Of a stretch of 31,226 bases of DNA, positions 14,420-20,749 are shown piece by piece; within the stretch, counting starts at the first letter, position 1, and each line of letters opens with the position of its first letter. The stretch is from CAZTAO01 sp964611645 (GTDB taxonomy: Bacteria; Armatimonadota; UBA5829): assembly GCA_964611645.1 (NCBI GenBank), contig CAZTAO010000057.1:1-31226 (forward strand). Direction: 5' to 3'. The position numbers and the translations under genes are program-made. Below the pieces are notes generated by a model. The model was not told where the DNA came from, did not search any database, and saw only the letters and a program-made list of their open reading frames with translations.

Positions 14420-17275
14420 ATGATCCTCCGTACAACCTTACTGGCTGCCGCGCTCATAGCCATTGCCTCCTTCTGCCTCGTGGCGGAACCGGGAGTTCGG
14501 ATTGCACCGGGCAAGGACGGCGTCTTCGTCTACTCGGACAACTTCAAGACCCCCCGGTTCTTGCAGGACACATTCACCGAGAACCTGGGGCTGGAACAGT
14601 GGGGTGGGCGGGTTTTCAGCGCGGGGCCGGCCCGGAATCGCACTCTCATCTACAGGTTCCACGGCGACCGGGTGGTTGAGTCGGCGGAGATCAGAGTCAG
14701 CCAGAAGTCCAACGGCCCCAACCTCGGCGGCCACACTTACCTTTATGTCTCCCCCAACGGCATCGACTGGACCGACTCGGGTTCGAGTGAGGAGATCGCG
14801 GCGGATGTCAACGGCTGGCAGACGGGCAATCTGACCCTCAAACCCAGCGCCGCTGCCAGGCTGAAGGGCAAGACCGAGGTCTGGCTCAAGATTGTCATGG
14901 ACAACAACTCCGGCCTCACAACCAGTGAGTCCAACACTCTCACCGGGCTGGAGGTTCGGATAAAGACCGGTGGCGCGGCGGGTGGTTCGGCTAATCCGAC
15001 GGCGGATGAGCTGAAGTGGGGCAAGCTGCAGTCCAAGTCAGGATGGCGTCTCATCTTGCTGGACTCTATGGATCCCGGTTGGCTTCGGCCCCGGTGCTAC
15101 TTCGAGGAAGCAGACGGCTGGCTTCGCGAGGCGAATCCGCTGGTCCATTCCTCTTCCGAAGGCTTCACGGTGCGGCGGCGGGACACGGGAGACGCACCGC
15201 GCCTGTCGATGGCTATGTTCGTCAAGACCGGCAAGCCCGGCCCGGTAATGGCCCGCTTGACTCTTCTCTGCACAAAGGACTCCTCCCGCAAGGTTAGCGT
15301 GACCTGGGACGGCAAGACCGTCGCAAGCATCGACCCCGCGAGCTACTTTGATACCGAGCGCAGCTTCAACATCACTCTGGCCTCGAGCGCAAAGGCGGGC
15401 GTCCACCAGGTTCGGCTGGCCGGGCAGGATTCGGGGAGTGTGACCGTTCGGCGGGTGGCGGTTGCGGGGGATGTCGCCTGGGCAAGCAAGCCGGGGCTGC
15501 CGCAGGGTGGCAAGCTCGGCGTGATCAGCGCCTATTATATGCCCGACCCCGAGCCGCCCGCTGCTTCTCAGGTAGTCGAAGGCCGCACGGAGAACGTGGA
15601 CGTCGGCCTGAACTTCTCCGGCCTCCAGAGAATGTACAAGGAGCATGACGACTTCGGCGGGCTGAGAGTTGTGGTCCAAAACTACGGCAAGGCCCCAACT
15701 CGGATAGCAGCCCTCACGCTTAACGGCAAAGCGGTGCAGGAGAGCTATGTCGACTTCGTAAAGAGCGCCTGGGATGCTCGTGGAGTTGTGTGGTACAGGG
15801 TCAGGCCCAGGCTGATGAAGCCGGGAGAGTGCGGGCAGGTCTACATCCGGTTCCGCAAGCGCCCGGCAGGGAAGTCCGCGAATGTGGAAATCCTCCTGGA
15901 AAACGGCAGCTCGACCAAGGTCTCTATCCCGTTCAAGTCGCCCGACCTCCAACTGGACTTCGTAACCACCAACTCGACCTACGACACCCTCTATGTATAC
16001 GCCCGAAAGACCGCCGCGGCCTCGCCGGGCAAGGCTGCGAATCTGATTCTGGACGGCAAACCGCTCGCCAACGCCAAGGTCTACGGAGCCGACTTCCCCG
16101 GTGGTGTTACTCTGCTGACGGCGAAGCTGGCCAAGCCCCTCAAGGTCGGGGATTTCCATGTGGCGCAGGTGCGGACAAGTTCCGGCAAGTCGGTTGCGGC
16201 GCAGTTCCGGGTTATGAGGTTCTGGTTCCCGCGAAGCTCGTTCCACGTGCCGCCGGAGATATGCAAGGCAATGCGCATGAACCTGGCGATGGTCCACGAA
16301 CACGATCTGAAGACCTGCGAAAAGTACAACATCCATACCACATCGCACAGCGTTCTCGATCTTCACAAGCGCGTGGCCTATATCTACGGCCCGGATGAGC
16401 CGGATGCACAGGACAACAGGGGCGGCGGATACGCAAACGGCCTGGGCGCGACCGGCAGAGCGCTTACCGAGAGCAGTTGGCAGGAACTGCTTGAGCGCTC
16501 GCCGTGGGTTGCGAGTATGATCGTAATGGACGGCACCACAAGGCCGCTCAACTGGGGGGTCTACGGCCAGTTCGCCGACATCACCTGCTTCGACCCATAC
16601 CCGGTCACATACTACGGCGGAGACCACAGCTACGTTGCCGAGAGCCTCGACTACGCGAGATTATGCGGAACTCCCAAGCCGATGTTTGCGTGCATGGAGG
16701 CGTTCGGCTGGGGAGCAGGCCAGGGGGTTCCCGAGGGCGTGCGAGGGCCATACCCGGAAGAGTACAGGCAGAACATCATCCAGGCCATCGGCGCGGGTAT
16801 GAAGGGGCTGACAAGCTGGGTCTATGCAGCCGGCGCAGGCGGGTGGGAGATCAACCCGGAATGCGCGGCAGAGATAGCGAAGATGAACGCGCTGATCGAG
16901 TCTATACAAAACTATCTGCTGATAGGCACTCCCGTTGACCTGGTAGAGTGCGACGCCGCGACAGTGATGACCGGCACCTATGGAAACGAGAAATGGCCCA
17001 AGCCCAAGGTTCATGTCAGCGCTCTCATCTGCGGCCCGGATGCGATGGTAATCACCGCCGCCAACCACATCCCCGCCAGCAAAACCAGCCCGGTCATAGA
17101 GCCTGCAAAAGGCCTGAACATAACTGTCCATCTCCCGGACTACCTGAGGAATGTCAAACCGGTAGAGGTAACAGAGGGTGGCCTCGCGCCAGTCCCCTAC
17201 GAGCGCAAAGGGTCTACTCTGGTCCTGAAGCCGGAAGTCATCACAACTGGGAGCGTGTTCTTGCTGAGGAAGTAG
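14420..17275 (+). CDS. Very large secreted multidomain protein, probable glycosidase
   Basis: 951 residues. Signal peptide about 1-22. A discoidin-like beta-sandwich with the wording LYVSPNGIDW and WLKIVMDNNSG covers about 40-190. Several further beta domains follow, and from about residue 600 an alpha/beta region that looks like a (beta/alpha)8 barrel: D659-E660 in IYGPDEPDAQD, ITCFDPYP, MFACMEAFGWG, and GMKGLTSWVYAAG. The DEP acids match the placement in the 11016-13580 protein and a glycosidase-like acid pair. The protein ends in a beta-sandwich domain. The ATG at 14420 has AGGAGA six bases upstream. I do not recognise the exact family. It is clearly not a DUF4091 protein at its C-terminus. 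Confidence 0.7.
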   Translation: MILRTTLLAAALIAIASFCLVAEPGVRIAPGKDGVFVYSDNFKTPRFLQDTFTENLGLEQWGGRVFSAGPARNRTLIYRFHGDRVVESAEIRVSQKSNGPNLGGHTYLYVSPNGIDWTDSGSSEEIAADVNGWQTGNLTLKPSAAARLKGKTEVWLKIVMDNNSGLTTSESNTLTGLEVRIKTGGAAGGSANPTADELKWGKLQSKSGWRLILLDSMDPGWLRPRCYFEEADGWLREANPLVHSSSEGFTVRRRDTGDAPRLSMAMFVKTGKPGPVMARLTLLCTKDSSRKVSVTWDGKTVASIDPASYFDTERSFNITLASSAKAGVHQVRLAGQDSGSVTVRRVAVAGDVAWASKPGLPQGGKLGVISAYYMPDPEPPAASQVVEGRTENVDVGLNFSGLQRMYKEHDDFGGLRVVVQNYGKAPTRIAALTLNGKAVQESYVDFVKSAWDARGVVWYRVRPRLMKPGECGQVYIRFRKRPAGKSANVEILLENGSSTKVSIPFKSPDLQLDFVTTNSTYDTLYVYARKTAAASPGKAANLILDGKPLANAKVYGADFPGGVTLLTAKLAKPLKVGDFHVAQVRTSSGKSVAAQFRVMRFWFPRSSFHVPPEICKAMRMNLAMVHEHDLKTCEKYNIHTTSHSVLDLHKRVAYIYGPDEPDAQDNRGGGYANGLGATGRALTESSWQELLERSPWVASMIVMDGTTRPLNWGVYGQFADITCFDPYPVTYYGGDHSYVAESLDYARLCGTPKPMFACMEAFGWGAGQGVPEGVRGPYPEEYRQNIIQAIGAGMKGLTSWVYAAGAGGWEINPECAAEIAKMNALIESIQNYLLIGTPVDLVECDAATVMTGTYGNEKWPKPKVHVSALICGPDAMVITAANHIPASKTSPVIEPAKGLNITVHLPDYLRNVKPVEVTEGGLAPVPYERKGSTLVLKPEVITTGSVFLLRK

Positions 17276-17315
17276 CAGAGAGCAGAGGCGCAGAGAAGCA
17301 GAGAGCCTTTCTCAT

Positions 17316-17342
17316 CCCTCCAGGGTCTCCGAACCTGGAGGG
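17316..17342. repeat. CCCTCCAGG palindrome, copy B (diverged)
   Basis: CCCTCCAGG (17316-17324) pairs with CCTGGAGGG (17334-17342). The centre has drifted from the TATCCTA of the other copies. It lies 41 bases after the stop of the preceding gene, behind short GCAGAG repeats (17276-17305). Confidence 0.75.
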
Positions 17343-17364
17343 TATGCAGCGAAGATAGGCCAGG

Positions 17365-17391
17365 CCCTCCAGGTAGGGACTACCTGGAGGG
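17365..17391. repeat. CCCTCCAGGTA palindrome, copy C
   Basis: CCCTCCAGGTA (17365-17375) pairs perfectly with TACCTGGAGGG (17381-17391), loop GGGAC. It sits 22 bases after copy B. Confidence 0.85.
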
Positions 17392-17425
17392 ATGATGAAG
17401 TGGAAAGCAGAGGGAATGGACGGTA

Positions 17426-17512
17426 GTCATTCCGAGGAGGAACGACGAGGAATCTGATGTTCGCGCTAGGGTATTGGGTCCAAAAGCAGATTCCTCGCAA
17501 GCTCGGAATGAC
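17426..17512. repeat. Inverted pair of GTCATTCCGAGG repeats
   Basis: A 31-base unit beginning GTCATTCCGAGGAGGAACGA and ending GAGGAATCTG (17426-17456) faces an inverted relative, CAGATTCC...CTCGGAATGAC (17487-17512). The outer bases also match (GGYAGTCATTCCGAG), so the whole is a MITE-like hairpin with a 30-base centre. It lies between the preceding gene and the URO-D-fold gene and contributes the spurious upstream start codons of the latter. Confidence 0.8.
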
Positions 17513-17531
17513 TGCCTATAGAGGGTATGCA

Positions 17532-18638
17532 ATGCCATCGGAGTACATTGTGCACAATAAAACAGCAAAAACAATAACAGACCTATACCTGGAGTACCAG
17601 GCCCGACTCCTGCCCAGGCTTGCGGCTTTTGCCTCGGGTGAGCAGCCGTATCTGGTCGTGCAGGTCGCGCCGAGTGGTCTGTGGGCGAACTGCAACAGCG
17701 TGGAGTCTGTCGTGGAGGAGAACTTCGCCTGCTTGGAGCGACAGTTGCAGTTGGGCTCAGACTGGCTGCCTTACCTGGAGCCTTGGATGGGCACGGGGGT
17801 ATACGCCAACGCCTTCGGCTGCGAGTATGTGTGGCGGGATGGGGAGTCGCCTGCGGTCCACTACAGGTATCACAGCCTCGAGGAGATCGCGGAGACACCG
17901 GAACCCGACATAGCAATCAGCCCGGTCATGGCCAGTGTCCTGGAGATAATCGCCCGCTTTCGCGAACTCACCGACGACCAGGTGCCGATTGGGCTGACAG
18001 ACACCCAAAGCGCTAACGATACCGCCACGCTTATACTCGACGCCGCGGAACTGATGGCTGGGTGCTACGTAGAGCCTGAGGCGGTCCATCGCTTTCTGAG
18101 CCGTATCAATGCGCTGATAGCGGAGTTCTCGCGGCAGCAGATTGAGGCAATCGGAACAGCTCCAGTGGCCCGTCCCGGTCACATTGCAGTGAGCGACTCA
18201 AGCTGGCAGGGCATAGCGATCTCCGACGACAACCTCGCTGTGGTGTCCGAACCCATCGGCCGCGAGTTCTGCCTGAAGTACGATCGGGAACTTGCGGACG
18301 CATTCGGGGGCCTGGCCATCCATTCCTGCGGCCGCTGGCAGCACCTGATGCCGTACATGGCCCAAATGCGCAACATAGTCCAGGTAGACTGTCCCATCCA
18401 CCTCGACGCCGACCCCACGCCAAACGACCCCGAAGCAGTCCGCGACGCCTTCGCAGGTTCCGGCATCCCGGTCAAAGTCCGAGGCCCCATCGACGTGCAA
18501 AGCTGGCTCGACATTCTACCCAGAATCGCCAGGAGCGACCTTCGCCTGATAGTCCAGGTAGACCCCGCCGCAGACCTGGAACAAGCCAAGCGCGACTACA
18601 AGACAATCGACCGGGCATTGGGGGAGTTGTACGTCTAG
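17532..18638 (+). CDS. Uroporphyrinogen decarboxylase-fold protein with HxCG site (methyltransferase-like)
   Basis: 368 residues, cytoplasmic. The URO-D fold is supported by the overall pattern and by the IHSCGRW segment (H264, C266) followed by a further Cys in VDCPIHLD. This HxC...C arrangement is the zinc site of corrinoid/CoM methyltransferases of the MtaA/CmuA group and differs from the HSDG of the paralogue at 8455-9459. No corrinoid protein or activase gene is in the window, so the methyl donor and acceptor are unknown. The start at 17532 follows GAGGG. Longer readings begin inside the GTCATTCCGAGG repeat and are not credible. Confidence 0.75.
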   Translation: MPSEYIVHNKTAKTITDLYLEYQARLLPRLAAFASGEQPYLVVQVAPSGLWANCNSVESVVEENFACLERQLQLGSDWLPYLEPWMGTGVYANAFGCEYVWRDGESPAVHYRYHSLEEIAETPEPDIAISPVMASVLEIIARFRELTDDQVPIGLTDTQSANDTATLILDAAELMAGCYVEPEAVHRFLSRINALIAEFSRQQIEAIGTAPVARPGHIAVSDSSWQGIAISDDNLAVVSEPIGREFCLKYDRELADAFGGLAIHSCGRWQHLMPYMAQMRNIVQVDCPIHLDADPTPNDPEAVRDAFAGSGIPVKVRGPIDVQSWLDILPRIARSDLRLIVQVDPAADLEQAKRDYKTIDRALGELYV

Positions 18639-18662
18639 ATGGGGACGAAGTAAGCGACCGTT

Positions 18663-18693
18663 GTCATTCCGAGGAGGAACGACGAGGAATCTG
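18663..18693. repeat. GTCATTCCGAGG repeat, single copy
   Basis: A 31-base copy identical to the first half of the 17426 element, lying 24 bases after the stop of the URO-D-fold gene. Thus one copy stands upstream and one downstream of that gene in the same orientation. Confidence 0.85.
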
Positions 18694-18759
18694 TTTTGCG
18701 TGCTTCAGGCATATTAGAGGTAATCTCACGCGCAAAGCACCGTCTCATATAAACATAAC

Positions 18760-18788
18760 TTGACACAAAGACAAATCTCATCTACATT
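18760..18788 (+). promoter_or_regulatory. Sigma70-type promoter for the NPCBM/CsgG-like gene
   Basis: A perfect TTGACA (18760-18765), a 17-base spacer and TACATT (18783-18788), giving a leader of about 37 bases before the ATG at 18832. Confidence 0.65.
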
Positions 18789-18831
18789 TGTGGGTGTTCG
18801 GTATCCGAGGAAAAGGGAAGAGGCATATGTT

Positions 18832-19836
18832 ATGAACACCGTTCGATGGTCGCTCGTGCTCGTTCTTGTTGGAACACTCTTGACGCAAGTGTCGCTGTGC
18901 GCTACTACGGAAGTCGTGCTGGATGAGAAGATGCGTGTTGGGGGAGACGGAGAACTGCGCCTAGACCAGAAGGCCACCATAGGCGGGGTTCTGGCTGACG
19001 GGTATATAACAGGCGCTACCACTGTCACACTCGGTACAAGCGGATATAGTAGCTTTGATGTTCGAGGTTGGGATAGATTCACTTGCTTCGTAGGGGTACT
19101 GGACGACTGTCCCGAGGGCTACTTGTATGTCGTAAGTGTTTTGCTTGATGGGAAGGAGAAATGGAAGAAGGAAATCGCTCCCGGCGAAGCCGCGCAGAAT
19201 GTTGCTATCTCTCTGGCGGGTGCGCGGGGGATCAAACTACTGGTGGTCTGCAAGAAAAGTGTCTATCCCGGGTATGTTGCTTGGGGCGAGCCCCGGCTGC
19301 TGAAAGGAGCAGGTCCTGTAGCTGTGAGGCCTGCCGAGACTGAGTCTGGAAGAGCGGCTCCAGAACCGGATACACCTACTCGAAAAGTCAAGTTTACACT
19401 TGACCCAAGCGGCTTGGACAAGCTCGCTGGCAACCTGTGGGGCCAATGCCAGGCAAAGCCTGCAATCAAGGCCAAGATCGAGAACGGGAACATAGCGGCA
19501 GCGACATTCAAACCCATCGGCAGCCTGCTGCCAGAGACTCCCGCCGCTGTTGCCGCAGATCTCTACACCGCGATGATAAAGAGTGGTTTCAGCCTGGTGG
19601 AACGAGGCCAGATCGACAAGGTTCTGAAGGAACTCAAGATACAGGATACTGCCCTGGTAGACCCCAATACTGCTGCGAAGATCGGCAAACTCAGTGGGGC
19701 TGACATGATGCTCCTTGGCGAAATCACGGACTCCGACTCGCTGGTGGTAATCAACGCCCGCCTGATGGACACCGCCACGGGCCGCTCGGTAGCTGCCGAG
19801 CGCGTAGAACTGCGGAAGATATTCTCGAGGAACTAG
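18832..19836 (+). CDS. Secreted protein, NPCBM-like domain fused to a CsgG/FlgO-like domain
   Basis: 334 residues with a signal peptide (about 1-23, ending SLCA). Residues about 50-145 resemble NPCBM-type galactose-binding modules: YSSFDVRGWDRFTCFVGV and a GIKLLVV strand before GYVAWGEPRL. The C-terminal part (about 215-330) resembles CsgG/LpoB/FlgO-type lipoprotein domains: SGFSLVERGQIDKVLKEL, then GADMMLLGEIT and INARLMDTATG. Those domains are usually found in outer-membrane curli secretion or penicillin-binding-protein activators. No lipobox is present, so it is probably soluble in the periplasm. ATG at 18832 follows AAGGGAAGAGG. A carbohydrate- or peptidoglycan-linked role is plausible but inferred. 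Confidence 0.65.
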   Translation: MNTVRWSLVLVLVGTLLTQVSLCATTEVVLDEKMRVGGDGELRLDQKATIGGVLADGYITGATTVTLGTSGYSSFDVRGWDRFTCFVGVLDDCPEGYLYVVSVLLDGKEKWKKEIAPGEAAQNVAISLAGARGIKLLVVCKKSVYPGYVAWGEPRLLKGAGPVAVRPAETESGRAAPEPDTPTRKVKFTLDPSGLDKLAGNLWGQCQAKPAIKAKIENGNIAAATFKPIGSLLPETPAAVAADLYTAMIKSGFSLVERGQIDKVLKELKIQDTALVDPNTAAKIGKLSGADMMLLGEITDSDSLVVINARLMDTATGRSVAAERVELRKIFSRN

Positions 19837-19844
19837 CCGCAGAC

Positions 19845-20579
19845 TTAGGCGTTGGGTTCAGCATCTTCTGGCGGACTGCATTGTGGGCACCAGGACTGAT
19901 CTTCCGGCAGTGTTCGGCCGCAATTTGCGCAAGTCAGAGGCGTAGACGGACTCTCCTCCAAAGCGGCGTCAAATGCGGTGTCATCTTCAACTGCGATCTG
20001 CGCGGATGAGTTGGCTGCAGGGACAGGTGTATCATGATTGGCCTGATTCCGGTCGTGCTCTTGCCGCATTTCCGGCTGCGTCCTGGCAGACGCGGGATTT
20101 GCAGCCTTGAATGTGTTGACCTCTATGTCGATCAGCAACCTGATTGTCTCTGCTACCGCCTTTAGTGAGATATACGACCTCCAAGTCCCAGCCAGAATCA
20201 GGAGAATACATAGGACAGTGCCGAAAAGTCGTGCATCGTCGCCGAATCCAGCTAGCAGATAGCAGAACGCTGCGTAACCGACAAACGCGGCCAAGACGAC
20301 GCCGAAGAACAGCACCAACTCGGCCAGAATCTCGTGGTACTTCGCGATGGACGAGAGGGCCGGATATCTGCGTCCACGAGCGTCGTCTTCGGCCGTCCGC
20401 AGGTTACCGCCAGCTATCCTCGACAGCATGAACGGCATAGTCACTCCTTGCCGTCCCATATCGTCCGCTTCTGTTCGGTGGTTCGCTGGTGGGGGCTGAT
20501 CGATGAGCAGTCGATTATGCCTGCGGCAATGCGTTTCTGAGTTATCGAATTCTTGGCCGTCGACGGGACAATAGCGCAT
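19845..20579 (-). CDS. Membrane protein with terminal zinc ribbons and a DUF4282-like two-helix core
   Basis: 244 residues. The N-terminus has a Cys/His cluster (C4, C18, H21 in YCPVDG and HCRRHN). The middle has two transmembrane helices (about 86-110 and 117-133), followed by ISLKAVAETIRLLIDIEVNT, which recalls DUF4282-type membrane proteins. The C-terminus is a classical zinc ribbon with CxxC pairs (C217, C220, C231, C234). A low-complexity linker rich in Asn, Asp and Ala separates the core and the ribbon. ATG at 20579 follows GGAGG. It is convergent with the NPCBM/CsgG-like gene, stop to stop across 8 bases. Function unknown; it may bind a partner on the cytoplasmic face. Confidence 0.6.
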   Translation of the reverse strand: MRYCPVDGQEFDNSETHCRRHNRLLIDQPPPANHRTEADDMGRQGVTMPFMLSRIAGGNLRTAEDDARGRRYPALSSIAKYHEILAELVLFFGVVLAAFVGYAAFCYLLAGFGDDARLFGTVLCILLILAGTWRSYISLKAVAETIRLLIDIEVNTFKAANPASARTQPEMRQEHDRNQANHDTPVPAANSSAQIAVEDDTAFDAALEESPSTPLTCANCGRTLPEDQSWCPQCSPPEDAEPNA

Positions 20580-20648
20580 AGCAGAACCTCCAGTGAGTCA
20601 CTTTTAGCCGAACCTCGGCAGCCCACTTCGTTCCATCTTTACACAGGG

Positions 20649-20677
20649 ATTCTACCACCTTACGATGCAGAGTGCAA
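20649..20677 (-). promoter_or_regulatory. Sigma70-type promoter for the zinc-ribbon membrane protein gene
   Basis: On the minus strand TTGCAC (20672-20677) is followed after 17 bases by TAGAAT (20649-20654). The ATG at 20579 lies 69 bases downstream of the -10 box. Confidence 0.6.
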
Positions 20678-20749
20678 AACCCAGTTGGGGGGAATCACGG
20701 GTCGAGAGCGTGAAACCCTTAACCCTCCCATGCTATTGACGCTCGGCGA

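Noticed and set aside
15038..16627. 529-codon open frame on the minus strand
   Set aside because: Shadow of the 951-residue gene on the other strand; no family resemblance or signal was seen.
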